Shown: piece by piece, positions 1 through 8,396 of the stretch
Position numbering within the stretch: the stretch's first letter is position 1
Layout of the letters: every line of letters begins with the position of its first letter
Assembly (NCBI RefSeq): GCF_900112525.1
Contig: NZ_FOMD01000001.1
Span: forward strand, 868,001 to 932,000
Direction: 5' to 3'
Source: Klenkia taihuensis
GTDB lineage: Bacteria; Actinomycetota; Actinomycetes; Mycobacteriales; Geodermatophilaceae
Length of the DNA: 64,000 nucleotides
The notes under the pieces: generated by a model
What the model was told of the DNA's origin: nothing
The model's input: the letters and a program-made list of their open reading frames with translations, nothing else
The model's database searches: none
Program-made: the position numbers and the translations under genes

Positions 1-415
1 CCCGCGGAGCCGGGGGCGCGCCAGGGACACCGGCGCGGCTGCGCATCCACGCGTGGAGGCGGTCGAGCACCCGCAGCGCGCGGTCCTCGTCGGTCCGCAG
101 CTCGGCAAGGACCGGGAAGCCGTCGTCCATCGGCACGCCCTCGGTGGCCGCGGCAGCGCAGAGCGCCGACACCCATCCCGGCCCGAACGCAGACTCCGCA
201 CCGTACGTGACGACCGCGTGGGCAGCGTCCACCCGGGCGCCGGACTCGAGCAGCAGTTCGACCTCCACCCAGGCCAGGAGCGTGTACAGCGACGGCCCCG
301 GCCAGCGGCTCGTTGCCTCGTCGGCGGGTGGTTGCACGTCGAGAGACTGGCACCCGGACGAGCTCGCAGCACGCCGGCTGCCGGAGGACGGACAAGACGG
401 CAGAGGGGTGGTCAT
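1..415 (-). CDS. Hypothetical protein, cut by the left edge
   Basis: An ATG at 413-415 on the minus strand opens a frame that runs without a stop to the window edge (138 codons seen). The first 45 residues are Ser/Pro-rich and poorly structured. From about residue 46 a more protein-like segment starts (SLYTLLAWVEVELLLESG) and continues with Ala-rich helices and a closing HAWMRSR. I recognise no family. Codon choice includes TCT, TGT, CCT and CAA, less GC-biased than its neighbours. It lies divergent to the SDR gene, with about 115 bases between them. It could be a small regulatory or accessory protein; the C-terminus is outside the window. Confidence 0.5.
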   Translation of the reverse strand, partial: MTTPLPSCPSSGSRRAASSSGCQSLDVQPPADEATSRWPGPSLYTLLAWVEVELLLESGARVDAAHAVVTYGAESAFGPGWVSALCAAAATEGVPMDDGFPVLAELRTDEDRALRVLDRLHAWMRSRAGVPGAPPAPR

Positions 416-530
416 GCGGCGCAGTGGCCGTCGCCCTGGCGCGACGCCTGCCCGGACAACCCGGTCGACGGCCGTCCCCGGCCACGGCAGGGTGGGCCCG
501 ACGCGTCACCCGCTGCCGAGGAGGATCACC

Positions 531-1280
531 GTGCCCAGTGCGCTCGTCACCGGCCTGAGCCGACGGGCCGGCATAGCGGCGTCCGTGGCGGAGCGCCTGG
601 CCGCGGACGGCTGGGCGGTGTCGGCCACCGGCTGGCCGCAGCACGACGAGGAGCAGCCGTGGGGCGCGGACGCCGACGTCCCCGTGCCGGCCGGCGTCCA
701 CTGGGAGGCCGCCGACCTGGCCGACCCCGGCGTCCCCGCCCGGCTGGTCGAGGCGCACGCCGCCCGGCACGGCGGGCTCGACGCGTTGGTCGCGGTGCAC
801 GCGCGCTCCAGCGACCAGGACCTGGCCACGGTGACCGCCGACGAGCTCGACGCCTCCTTCGCCGTCAACGCCCGCGCCACCGTGCTGCTCGTGCAGGCCG
901 CCGCCCGGCTCGGGGTGCGCCGCGTCGTGCTGTTCACCACCGGCGTCCACCAGGGCCCGATGCCGACCGAGGTGCCCTACGCGCTGTCCAAGGCCGCCGT
1001 GCAGGGCATGACCGCCTCGCTGGCCGCCGCGCTGGCGCCGTCCGGGGCGACGCTGAACACGGTCAACCCCGGGCCGAACGACACCGGCTGGGCCGACGAC
1101 GGCACCCGCGCCTGGCTCGCCGACCGGATGCCGCTGGCCCGGCGCTGGGGGACGCCGGCCGACGCGGCGGAGCTCGTCGCCTTCCTCGTGTCGGAGCAGG
1201 CCGGGTGGATCACCGGGCAGACGATCGACTCCGACGGTGGGTGGGGCATCCGCGCCGGCGTCGCCCCGCGCGGCGGGTGA
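531..1280 (+). CDS. Short-chain dehydrogenase/reductase (SDR)
   Basis: Classical SDR of 249 residues, the usual length. Near the N-terminus VTGLSRRAGIA corresponds to the Rossmann TGxxxGxG cofactor loop. The catalytic pair appears as YALSK (YxxxK), followed by NPGPNDTGW, the usual post-catalytic NPG loop. A C-terminal ITGQTIDSDGGW matches the standard SDR end. The GTG start is chosen because GAGGAGG ends about 6 bases upstream; the frame stays open further upstream, but that part reads as low-complexity Arg/Pro. It probably reduces a ketone or 3-oxoacyl substrate with NAD(P)H in the cytoplasm; the substrate cannot be told. FabG-like is the closest subfamily. Confidence 0.85.
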   Translation: MPSALVTGLSRRAGIAASVAERLAADGWAVSATGWPQHDEEQPWGADADVPVPAGVHWEAADLADPGVPARLVEAHAARHGGLDALVAVHARSSDQDLATVTADELDASFAVNARATVLLVQAAARLGVRRVVLFTTGVHQGPMPTEVPYALSKAAVQGMTASLAAALAPSGATLNTVNPGPNDTGWADDGTRAWLADRMPLARRWGTPADAAELVAFLVSEQAGWITGQTIDSDGGWGIRAGVAPRGG

Positions 1281-1334
1281 GGTCCCGGGCAGGCCGTACC
1301 CGCGGGGGCGTCCGCGACGGCGCGCGGCCTCGCC

Positions 1335-1340
1335 TAGGTT
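1335..1340 (+). promoter_or_regulatory. -10 box for a leaderless start
   Basis: TAGGTT lies six bases before the ATG at 1347, and no Shine-Dalgarno sequence lies between. This placement would put the transcript start at the A of ATG, the leaderless arrangement common in actinobacteria. Inferred from spacing only. Confidence 0.4.
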
Positions 1341-1346
1341 GGGCGG

Positions 1347-1751
1347 ATGGACGCGCAGCCGACACCCCCCGGTCCGCAGCCCGCCCGGTCCCGCGGGCCG
1401 CTGCTCGCCGTGGGCGGGGCGGCGCTGGTCGTCGGGCTGGGCCTGGGGTGGCTGCTGCCGTCCCCGCTGTCCTCCGGGGGCGGGGCCGATGCCGCCGGCA
1501 TGCACGCGCAGGCGTGCGACCTCGCGGCCGGGGCGTTCCCCGACGGCGTCGACGAGGACGGCGCCCGGCTCGGCGACGGGCCGGGTCTGCAGCAGCTCCT
1601 GGCCATCTCGAGCCTGGCCCAGGCCGCGGGTGCCGCCGACGACTCCTACGCCGATGCGGCTGACGCCGGGGCGGTCCTCGGTCGGGGCGTCACGACCTCC
1701 GACCTCGACGGCATCAACACCTCCCTGGCCGACCTGCGCGCCACCTGCTGA
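1347..1751 (+). CDS. Small membrane-anchored exported protein, unknown
   Basis: A 134-residue protein with a Pro-rich cytoplasmic N-terminus, one hydrophobic segment at about residues 18-40 (LLAVGGAALVVGLGLGWLL) and an acidic, Ala-rich outside domain with two Cys (in QACDLAA and at the extreme C-terminus), which could form a disulfide. No family was recognised. A -10-like TAGGTT sits just before the ATG. It stands alone between an SDR gene and an S51 peptidase, both on the same strand, with about 66 and 118 base gaps. Confidence 0.65.
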   Translation: MDAQPTPPGPQPARSRGPLLAVGGAALVVGLGLGWLLPSPLSSGGGADAAGMHAQACDLAAGAFPDGVDEDGARLGDGPGLQQLLAISSLAQAAGAADDSYADAADAGAVLGRGVTTSDLDGINTSLADLRATC

Positions 1752-1869
1752 CCGGTGGGCGCGGCCGAGACGGTCCCCGTCGTCGACGGCGAGGTCCGCG
1801 GGGTGCGATGAGCCACAGGCTGGACGGCGGTCCTCACCTGCAGACGTCCCCGGCGAGAACGAGGTCACC

Positions 1870-2532
1870 GTGAAGCTGCTGCTCACCTCCGGCGGGGTCA
1901 CCAACCCCGGGATCCGCGAGGCCCTGGTCGACCTGCTCGGCAAGCCCGTCGAGCAGGCGCACGCGCTGTGCATCCCGACGGCGCAGTGGGGCCACCCGAT
2001 GTGCGGCCCGGCGTCGGCGCGCGGGTTCGTCGCCGCCGAGCCGCCGTCGGCGTCCCTGACCGGGCTGGGTTGGGCGTCGCTGGGCCTGCTGGAGCTCACC
2101 GCGCTGCCCACCGTCGACCGGGACCGCTGGGTGGCCTGGGTGCGCGCCGCCGACGCCCTGCTGGTGGACGGCGGTGACGCGACCTACCTGCACCACTGGC
2201 TGCGCGCCTCCGGCCTGGCCGACCTGCTGCCCGAGCTCACCGACACCGTCTGGGTCGGGGTCAGCGCCGGCAGCATGGTGCTCACGCCGCGGATCGGGCA
2301 GCTGTTCGTGGAGTGGTCCGGCGCCCCCGACGACCGCACCCTCGGACTGGTCGACTTCTCGGTCTTCCCGCACCTGGACCTGTTCCCGACCAACACCATG
2401 GCCGCCGCAGAGCAGTGGGCCGCGGACATCGGCGGCCCGGCCTACGCGATCGACGAGCAGACCGCGCTGCGCGTCGTCGACGGCCGGGTCGACGTCGTCT
2501 CGGAGGGCCGCAGGCGCCGCTTCCCGGATTGA
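1870..2532 (+). CDS. Peptidase S51 / dipeptidase E-like protein
   Basis: 220 residues, typical of S51 (PepE and cyanophycinase-like) enzymes. The family core is visible: LLLTSGG at the N-terminus, LLVDGGDATYLHHWL corresponding to the GGNT loop, and GVSAGSM, where Ser is the expected nucleophile. A conserved-looking FPHLD histidine region and a Glu/Asp-rich stretch follow. The GTG start has a GAGAACGAGG purine tract upstream. The protein lacks a signal peptide, so it is cytoplasmic. It probably hydrolyses a small Asp- or Glu-containing peptide; the exact substrate is unknown. It converges on the STAS gene, with a hairpin between them. Confidence 0.85.
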   Translation: MKLLLTSGGVTNPGIREALVDLLGKPVEQAHALCIPTAQWGHPMCGPASARGFVAAEPPSASLTGLGWASLGLLELTALPTVDRDRWVAWVRAADALLVDGGDATYLHHWLRASGLADLLPELTDTVWVGVSAGSMVLTPRIGQLFVEWSGAPDDRTLGLVDFSVFPHLDLFPTNTMAAAEQWAADIGGPAYAIDEQTALRVVDGRVDVVSEGRRRRFPD

Positions 2533-2533
2533 C

Positions 2534-2594
2534 CGTGCAGAACGGCACCGCCGACACGCGGACGGGCGGCGCGCCGCCGTTGCGGTTCTGCACG
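2534..2594. terminator. Inverted repeat between convergent genes
   Basis: The arms CGTGCAGAAC (2534-2543) and GTTCTGCACG (2585-2594) pair perfectly and enclose a GC-rich loop with further pairing (GGCACCGCCG against the later GCCGTTGC side). It starts just after the S51 stop and lies before the STAS stop, so it can serve both strands. No U-run is visible. Confidence 0.5.
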
Positions 2595-2623
2595 ATCGAC
2601 GCAGAGAGGCGGGCTCAGGCGGG

Positions 2624-3016
2624 TCAGCTGCCCGGCGGTCGCTCGTCCCGCACGTGGAAGCGGTGCCAGAGGCCCGACAGCTGCAGCGGCCGGGCGACGA
2701 CGGTGGTGCCGACCAGCAGCTCCAGCTCCGCGCCGCGGCCCTCGAGCATGCGGTGCAGCTGGACGACGGTGGACAGCCCGGCCGAGTTGAGGAAAGTGAC
2801 GCCGTGCAGGTCCAGCAGCACCCGCGACGGCGGGTCGCCGCCCAGCAGCAGGTCGGTGACCTCGCGGATCACCGGCCGGCGGGCCTCGGCCGTGAACTCG
2901 CCGGTGACCGTGATCCGGGCGCCGTCCGGGCCGGTCCGGTCGACCGACACCTCCGGGACGGCGGCGTCGACGGGGCTGTCGGCGGGGGCGGGCGGCGGAT
3001 CACCAGGACTCGTCAC
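2624..3016 (-). CDS. STAS-domain anti-sigma factor antagonist
   Basis: 130 residues with a Pro-rich N-terminal tail (about 30 residues) and one STAS domain. The segment LLDLHGVTFLNSAGLSTVV holds the Asp-x-Ser/Asn-Ser region in which Ser is the phosphorylation site in SpoIIAA/RsbV proteins. It would act in the cytoplasm by binding an anti-sigma kinase in a partner-switching pathway; no partner kinase is encoded in this window. It lies downstream of the histidine kinase on the same strand, with a 55-base gap, so it may be co-transcribed with the redox operon. The GTG start is uncertain. Confidence 0.82.
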   Translation of the reverse strand: MTSPGDPPPAPADSPVDAAVPEVSVDRTGPDGARITVTGEFTAEARRPVIREVTDLLLGGDPPSRVLLDLHGVTFLNSAGLSTVVQLHRMLEGRGAELELLVGTTVVARPLQLSGLWHRFHVRDERPPGS

Positions 3017-3071
3017 GTGGCCCGCCCTACCCGGGTGCAGCGCAGGTCACGCCTCCGGGCGCCGGGAACGA

Positions 3072-4613
3072 TCACCGGGGGTCGTCGAGCAGCTCTGGGT
3101 CGAGGTCGGCGCTGACCACCGTGGCGTGCGGCAGTCGGATGGTGAACTGCGTGCACCCGGGCTCGCTGGCCACCGCCACCGTGCCGTGGTGGGCGGTGAC
3201 GACCGCGTCGACGATCGCCAGCCCCAGGCCGGTGGACCCGGCCTGCCGGGAGCGGGAGGAGTCGCCGCGGGCGAACCGCTCGAACACGTGGGCCGCCAGC
3301 TCGGGCGGGATCCCCGGGCCGTCGTCGACCACCTGCAGCACCGCCCAGCCGCCCTCGGCGCGCAGCCGCGCGGTGGCGGTGGAGCCGGCGGGGGTGTGCG
3401 TGCGCGCGTTGGCCAACAGGTTGGCCAGCACCTGGTGCAGCCGGGCGGCGTCGCCGGGTACCAGCACGCCGTGGTCGGGCAGCTCGACCCGCCACCGGTG
3501 GTCGGGGCCGGCTGCGTGCGCGTCGGAGACGGTGTCGACCACCAGCGCGGCGAGGTCCACCTCGTCGACCGAGAGGTCGCGGCCGGCGTCCAGGCGGGCC
3601 AGCAGGAGCAGGTCCTCGACCAGGCCCGACATCCGCACCGCCTCGGACTCCACCCGACGCAGCGCGTGGCCCACCTCGGGCTCGACGTCGGCGTGCTGCC
3701 GGCGCACCAGCTCGGCGTAGCCGCGGATGGAGGCCAGCGGGGTGCGCAGCTCGTGGCTGGCGTCGGCGACGAACTGCCGCACCTGCGTCTCCGACGCCTG
3801 GCGGGCGGCCAGCGAGCCCTCGACGTGGTCGAGCATGGTGTTCAGCGCCGCCCCGACCTGGCCGACCTCGGTGCGCACGTCGGTGTCGGCCGGCGGCACC
3901 CGCTCGGCCAGCTGCACCTCACCGGTGGACAGCTCCAGCTGCGACACCCGGGTCGCGGTGGCCGCGACCCGGTCCAGCGGCCGCAGCTGCCGGCGGATGG
4001 TCAGCCCGGCGGCCAGCGCGGCCAGCAGGACGGCGACCACCCCGGCGACCAGCTCGACCACGACCAGCCGGGCCAGCGCCTTGCTCACCCCGGTCAACGG
4101 CAACCCGGTGACCACGACGGCGCCGTCGGGCACGGTCTCGGCCTGCGCCCGGTACGTGCCGAGGTCGTCGCCGAGGTCGACGGTCACCGGCCGGCCGTCG
4201 ACGGGCAGCCCGGCCAGCACGGCGCTCTGCGCGGCGCTCAGCGCCGTCCGGTCGCCGCTCCGGTCGATGACCACGGCGTTGGAGACCTCGCCGTCGTCCA
4301 GGTACGCGACCACGGTGCCCTCGCCCTGACCGGGGCCGCCGAAGTCCTCGGGGCCCTCGCCCTCGGGCGGCTGGCCCCCGGGCGGCTGGGGCCGGTCGTC
4401 GTAGTCGTCGGCGTACATGAGCGCCCGGTAGCCCGCCCCGCCCAGCTCCTCGTCGACCTGGGTCACCAGCTGGTGCCGCAGGGTCAGGGTGGAGACCAGC
4501 CCGACCACGCCCAGGACCACCACGGTCGGGACGAGGAAGGCCACCAGCAGGCGAGCCCGCAGCGAGAGCCGCCGTCGGGCGGGTCGGGCTGCGGGCTCGG
4601 TGCTGCCGGTCAT
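3072..4613 (-). CDS. Sensor histidine kinase
   Basis: A 513-residue membrane kinase. TM1 is at about 21-45. An extracytoplasmic sensor loop of about 130 residues contains a Pro/Gly/Glu-rich stretch (75-100). TM2 is at about 181-206, followed by HAMP. HisKA has the phospho-accepting His near residue 287 in ASHELRTP. The ATPase domain shows the N box (LANLLANARTHTP), G1 (DDGPGIPP) and G2 (GSTGLGLAIV). Its gene starts 7 bases after the response regulator stop, so the two form a cognate pair. Because that regulator overlaps the ferredoxin gene, the kinase is probably transcribed with the redox operon and may sense redox state or a cell-envelope signal; that is inference. Confidence 0.93.
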   Translation of the reverse strand: MTGSTEPAARPARRRLSLRARLLVAFLVPTVVVLGVVGLVSTLTLRHQLVTQVDEELGGAGYRALMYADDYDDRPQPPGGQPPEGEGPEDFGGPGQGEGTVVAYLDDGEVSNAVVIDRSGDRTALSAAQSAVLAGLPVDGRPVTVDLGDDLGTYRAQAETVPDGAVVVTGLPLTGVSKALARLVVVELVAGVVAVLLAALAAGLTIRRQLRPLDRVAATATRVSQLELSTGEVQLAERVPPADTDVRTEVGQVGAALNTMLDHVEGSLAARQASETQVRQFVADASHELRTPLASIRGYAELVRRQHADVEPEVGHALRRVESEAVRMSGLVEDLLLLARLDAGRDLSVDEVDLAALVVDTVSDAHAAGPDHRWRVELPDHGVLVPGDAARLHQVLANLLANARTHTPAGSTATARLRAEGGWAVLQVVDDGPGIPPELAAHVFERFARGDSSRSRQAGSTGLGLAIVDAVVTAHHGTVAVASEPGCTQFTIRLPHATVVSADLDPELLDDPR

Positions 4614-4620
4614 GCCTCGA

Positions 4621-5394
4621 TCATGCGTCCTGCCGGACGGCGGGCTTGATCACGTAGCCGGCGCCCCGCAGCGTGTGGATCATCGGGGTGCGGCCGGCGT
4701 CGATCTTGCGGCGCAGGTAGGAGATGTAGAGCTCGACGATGTTGCCCTGACCGCCGAAGTCGTACTGCCAGACGCGGTCGAGGATCTGGGCCTTGGACAG
4801 CACCCGCTTGGGGTTGCGCATCAGGTAGCGCAGCAGCTCGAACTCGGTGGCGGTGAGCCGGATGTCGTCGCCGCCGCGGGTGACCTCGTGCGACTCCTCG
4901 TCCAGGGTCAGGTCACCGACCACCAGCAGGCCGTCGTCGGCGACCGCGCGGGAGGTGCGGCGCAGCAGGCCGCGCAGCCGGGCCGCGACCTCCTCCAGGG
5001 AGAACGGCTTGGTGACGTAGTCGTCGCCGCCGGCGGTCAGCCCGGCGATGCGGTCCTCGACGGCGTCCTTGGCCGTCAGGAAGACGACCGGGACCAGCGG
5101 GGAGTCCGCGCGCAGCCGGCGCAGCACCTCCAGCCCGTCCATGTCGGGGAGCATGACATCCAGGACGACGGCGTCGGGGCGGAACTCACGGGCGGCGCGC
5201 ACGGCCTCCGCGCCGTCGGCGGCGGTCTTGACGTCCCAGCCCTCGTAGCGGAGGGCGAGGGAGAGCAGCTCGCAGATCGAGCGCTCGTCGTCGACGACGA
5301 GCACGCGCAGGGCGCTGCCGTCCGGGCGGGTGAGCTGGGCCCGGGAGGCGTTGGCGGTCCCGGCGGGGCGAGAGTCGATCGCGGTCATGGACAT
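4621..5394 (-). CDS. OmpR-family response regulator
   Basis: 257 residues: a 28-residue N-terminal tail, a receiver domain (VLVVDDE; phospho-acceptor Asp at about 79 in VVLDVMLPDMDG; Lys in VTKPFS) and a winged-helix DNA-binding domain ending in HTLRGAGYVIK. The ATG at 5392-5394 is chosen because GGAAGG lies 11 bases upstream and because it shares one base with the ferredoxin stop (TGATG), a classic coupling junction. A second ATG two codons on is possible. It pairs with the downstream kinase. It resembles the PhoP/MprA/TrcR type; the target genes are unknown, but autoregulation of the upstream redox genes is likely. Confidence 0.92.
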   Translation of the reverse strand: MSMTAIDSRPAGTANASRAQLTRPDGSALRVLVVDDERSICELLSLALRYEGWDVKTAADGAEAVRAAREFRPDAVVLDVMLPDMDGLEVLRRLRADSPLVPVVFLTAKDAVEDRIAGLTAGGDDYVTKPFSLEEVAARLRGLLRRTSRAVADDGLLVVGDLTLDEESHEVTRGGDDIRLTATEFELLRYLMRNPKRVLSKAQILDRVWQYDFGGQGNIVELYISYLRRKIDAGRTPMIHTLRGAGYVIKPAVRQDA

Positions 5395-5654
5395 CACTGT
5401 GCGGACCTTCCCTGCGTGCTTCCTGTGAGCCGTCCAGGAAGTGGCTGTCGGACCCCGGTGCGCTCCAGGAGCAGGGCGCGCGCGGGGCAGGCCGCGACGG
5501 CGCGCCGGGCCGGGCGGTGCAGCTCGCGGGGGAGCTCCCCGGCCGCCAGCAGGGGGTAGCCCCACTCGTCCAGGGCGACGGCCTCGGGCAGCAGGTCGGC
5601 GCAGGCGCCGTGGCCGGTGCAGGCGATGCGGTCCACGCGCAGCCGCTCGCTCAC
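5394..5654 (-). CDS. Single-cluster ferredoxin with a Cys-to-His ligand change
   Basis: 86 residues, the size of actinobacterial cytochrome-P450-type ferredoxins. Ligand candidates are Cys12, Cys18 and Cys56. The second canonical Cys is replaced by His15, giving CTGHGAC (CxxHxxC) with CPARA later. This favours a [3Fe-4S] cluster or a His-ligated [4Fe-4S] cluster. A basic Arg/Gln-rich tail follows. The GTG start overlaps the NuoF-like stop by four bases (GTGA), and its own stop overlaps the response regulator start. It probably carries electrons between the NuoF-like flavoprotein and the membrane cytochrome encoded upstream. Confidence 0.88.
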   Translation of the reverse strand: MSERLRVDRIACTGHGACADLLPEAVALDEWGYPLLAAGELPRELHRPARRAVAACPARALLLERTGVRQPLPGRLTGSTQGRSAQ

Positions 5655-6838
5655 CGGGCACCCCCCGGCACGGGCAGGAACGCGGGGGCGCCCGGCGCGG
5701 CGGTGCAGCGGCCGGCGGCGTGCTCGGCGAGCTCCGGGGTGAACACCCGCAGCGCGCTGGCCACCAGCCGGACGCTGCCGTCGGGGTGCGTGCAGGCGCC
5801 GCGGCCGACCACCAGGCCGGCCCAGCGCTCCAGGTCGGCCAGCAGCCCGGGCCGCCGCGGCCCGGGCCGGGCCAGCAGCTCCAGCGCGGCGGCGATCCGG
5901 GGCAGGCCGTTGAGGCACGGACCGCACTGCCCGGCCGACTGCGCGGCCAGGTAGGCCAGCACGGACGCCGTCTCGCGCACCCCGCACCGGTCCGCGGGCA
6001 GCGCGGCCAGCACACCGGCGCCCAGCGAGGCCCCGACCGAGGCCAGGGCGGACCGCTCCAGGGTCAGGTCCGCGGCGACCGCGGGAGGCAGCCAGCTGCC
6101 GTGGTAGCCGCCGACGAGCACCGCCTGCGTGCCCGGGGCCAGCGGCAGCACGTCGGCCAGCCGGGCGCCCAGCGGCACCTCGGCGACGTCCACCCGCCCC
6201 GCCGTGTGCCGGGTGACCAGGGTGTGCCCGGCTGCGTCGTCCCCGCGGGCCAGCAGCGCGAGCCGGGCCAGGGTCTCCACGTTCTGCACCAGCGTCGGCC
6301 GGCCCCGCACGCCGCGCTGCCATACCGGCGGCACCTTGCCGCGGGGCAGCGAGGGCCCGCCGTCGACGGCGGCCACCAGGGCGGTCTCCTCGCCGGCCAG
6401 GAACCGGTCGGGCAGCCCGACCAGCCGCACCCGGCCGCGGTCGCCGCGCTCGGCCAGCGCCCGGTCCAGGCCGCCCAGCTGGGAGTGCGCCGCGGCGAGC
6501 ACGACGGTGTCGGCGCCGACCGCCCGGGCGGCCAGCTGCAGGCCGTCGAGCACCAGGTGCGGGGAGCGGGCCAGCAGGGTGGCGTCCTTGGCCGCGGCCG
6601 GCTCGCCCTCGCCGCCGTTGCCGACGACGACGGCGGGAGTCCCCGCGGCCCGGGCGGCCTCGGCGACCGCGTGCAGCTTGCGGGCGGTGGGGAAGCCGGC
6701 GCCGCCGCGGCCGGTGAGGTCGCCGACGAAGGAGGTCGGGTGGCCGCCGTGCGGCAGCGGTCCGTGGGCGGCCACGTGCGCGGCCAGCGACGGGTCGCCG
6801 GTGCCGAGCAGGCCGCGGGTCAGGGGAGGGGCGCTCAT
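5651..6838 (-). CDS. NuoF-like NADH-binding flavoprotein (51-kDa type)
   Basis: 395 residues, shorter than NuoF (about 430-450). GRGGAGFPTARK (43-54) is the glycine-rich NADH/FMN loop and GNGGEGEP (73-80) the next conserved FMN patch. VQNVETLA and an SLBB-like region follow. The C-terminal cluster site reads SAGQCGPCLNG: Cys305 and Cys308 are kept and Cys349 follows in GRGACTHPDG, but the first of the four N3-cluster cysteines is Ala302. It would oxidise NADH in the cytoplasm. It is part of the redox operon and not of a complex I cluster: no other nuo gene is present. Confidence 0.88.
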   Translation of the reverse strand: MSAPPLTRGLLGTGDPSLAAHVAAHGPLPHGGHPTSFVGDLTGRGGAGFPTARKLHAVAEAARAAGTPAVVVGNGGEGEPAAAKDATLLARSPHLVLDGLQLAARAVGADTVVLAAAHSQLGGLDRALAERGDRGRVRLVGLPDRFLAGEETALVAAVDGGPSLPRGKVPPVWQRGVRGRPTLVQNVETLARLALLARGDDAAGHTLVTRHTAGRVDVAEVPLGARLADVLPLAPGTQAVLVGGYHGSWLPPAVAADLTLERSALASVGASLGAGVLAALPADRCGVRETASVLAYLAAQSAGQCGPCLNGLPRIAAALELLARPGPRRPGLLADLERWAGLVVGRGACTHPDGSVRLVASALRVFTPELAEHAAGRCTAAPGAPAFLPVPGGAR

Positions 6839-6843
6839 GTCGG

Positions 6844-7473
6844 TCACCTGTTCCGGAAGGCCGGGACGCGCCCGGCGGGGAGGTCGGCGCGGGTCCGCGC
6901 CAGGGCGGCGGGGGCACGGTCGAGGGCGGGGCGGACCCGCAGCCGGCCGGTGACGGCGACGGCGGTGGCGGCCGCGACGGCGACCGCGCAGGCCACCGCG
7001 CCGGCGAGCAGCCAGCCCGAGCCGAGGTCGGTGCCGGCGCCCAGGCCGTGCACGAAGGCCAGCGGCCACAGCGCGTAGGAGGTCCGGTGCACCCCGCGCC
7101 AGACCCGCAGCGGCAGCCGGCCGCGCAGCAGGCTGGTGACGACCACCAGGGCCGTCAGGTCGACGGCCAGGGTGCCCAGGCCCACCCAGGAGGTCTCGTA
7201 GCCGGCGACGAAGGGGACGACGGTGTCCAGCCAGCCGATGCTGACGTAGCCGTCGACCGCCGCGCTGACCACGTGCACCACCAGGAGCACCGCCGAGACC
7301 AGCGAGACGTCGCGGTGCAGCCCGACCGTGCCGAACCGGGGCAGGCCGGGCAGCCGCACCTGCCGCTGCACCAGCACGCCCAGCACGACCGTCGCGGTCA
7401 TGAGCAGCAGCGAGACCAGGCCGGTGGCCCGGTTGAGGTACCAGAGGAAGGACCCGTCGGACAGCACGCTCAC
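6844..7473 (-). CDS. Ferric-reductase-like two-haem membrane cytochrome
   Basis: 209 residues with about six hydrophobic segments. Two histidine pairs in neighbouring helices, His53/His67 (x13) and His129/His142 (x12), are the bis-haem b ligands of the ferric reductase/NOX/MsrQ superfamily. No FAD or NAD domain is attached, so electrons must come from separate proteins, here the NuoF-like protein and ferredoxin. The C-terminal 50 residues are Arg-rich and cytoplasmic. The GTG start overlaps the ApbE stop by four bases (GTGA); five bases separate its stop from the next gene. It should move electrons from the cytoplasmic face to an outside acceptor. Confidence 0.85.
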   Translation of the reverse strand: MSVLSDGSFLWYLNRATGLVSLLLMTATVVLGVLVQRQVRLPGLPRFGTVGLHRDVSLVSAVLLVVHVVSAAVDGYVSIGWLDTVVPFVAGYETSWVGLGTLAVDLTALVVVTSLLRGRLPLRVWRGVHRTSYALWPLAFVHGLGAGTDLGSGWLLAGAVACAVAVAAATAVAVTGRLRVRPALDRAPAALARTRADLPAGRVPAFRNR

Positions 7474-8396
7474 GCCGGCCACCCCCCGCAGGTGACGACG
7501 TCCCCGTGCTCGGTGACCAGCCGGGCCGGCAGCCCGAGCTCGCGCAGCCACGGCAGGGCGGCGTGCCCGCGGACGACGGCGGCGGTGCTCACCGTGTTGG
7601 CGTCGGTGCAGCTGCCGGCCGCGACGCTGACGGTGCGCCACACCGGGCGGGTGGGCAGCCCGGTGCGGGGGTCGAGCAGGTGGTGCACCTCGACCCCGCC
7701 GCGCAGCCAGCGGCGGGCGCGGGTGCCGGAGGTGGCCAGCCCGCCGTCGACGACCGAGACGGTGGCCGAGCCGGGCGGGGGCGGGGCGTCCGGGTCGCCG
7801 GTGACGTCCTCGACCCGAATCCGCCAGCCGCCGTCGGGGGCGGGGCCCGCGACGGCGACGTCCCCGCCGATCGACACCAGCACGCCGGCGCCGGTGCGGT
7901 CGGCGACGGCGGCCGCGGCCCGGTCGGCGGTCCACGCCTTGACGGTGGCGCCGAGGTCGAGCCGGGCGCCCCACGGGATCCGCACCCGGTCGCCGTCCAG
8001 CTCGACGGTCCGCCACCCGGCGACGGGGGCGAGCACCGGCGGCACGGTGCCGGGGTCGACGTCGGCCAGGTCGCGGTCGTAGCCCAGCGCGGTCATCGCG
8101 CCGCCGACGGTGGGGTCGACGTGCCCGTCGGTGAGCCGGGCGGCGCGCAGCGCGACGGCCAGGGCCTCGGCCAGCAGCGGGCCGACCGGGGTCCACCGCC
8201 CGGCGCCGGCGTCGACGGCGGCCAGGTCGCCATCGGGGCGGAAGCGGCTGCAGGCGGCGTCCACGGCGGCGATCTCGCGCTCGACGACGTCGCGGGCCGC
8301 GGGCAGGGCGGCGGGGTCGGTGACGGCGAGCCGGACCCGGCAGGTCCACACGGTCCAGTCGGCGGTGGCGACGGCGCGGTCCCGCAGCGCGGTCAC
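7470..8396 (-). CDS. apbE: FAD:protein FMN transferase (ApbE)
   Basis: 308 residues, usual for ApbE. Visible signatures are FRPDGDLAAVDAG near the N-terminus, LDLGATVKAWTADRA (FAD pocket), VSIGGDVAVAG (the S-x-GG-D/N site) and SCTDANTVSTAAVV, the Mg-binding Asp/Thr loop. No clear signal peptide or lipobox. ApbE attaches FMN covalently to Ser/Thr of target domains on membrane redox proteins. GTGA overlaps join it to the gene on each side, so all are one operon. No FMN-bind (DxxSGAT) target was seen nearby, which is unusual. Confidence 0.9.
   Translation of the reverse strand: MTALRDRAVATADWTVWTCRVRLAVTDPAALPAARDVVEREIAAVDAACSRFRPDGDLAAVDAGAGRWTPVGPLLAEALAVALRAARLTDGHVDPTVGGAMTALGYDRDLADVDPGTVPPVLAPVAGWRTVELDGDRVRIPWGARLDLGATVKAWTADRAAAAVADRTGAGVLVSIGGDVAVAGPAPDGGWRIRVEDVTGDPDAPPPPGSATVSVVDGGLATSGTRARRWLRGGVEVHHLLDPRTGLPTRPVWRTVSVAAGSCTDANTVSTAAVVRGHAALPWLRELGLPARLVTEHGDVVTCGGWPA

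Noticed and set aside
144-530. Upstream extension of the SDR frame to 144
   Set aside because: The extension is low-complexity and overlaps the minus-strand gene; GAGGAGG sits before the GTG at 531, and the Rossmann fold begins right after it.
5651-6838. Complex I (nuo) remnant
   Set aside because: No other nuo gene is near; the gene sits in an ApbE/cytochrome/ferredoxin operon, so it is a stand-alone NuoF-like module.
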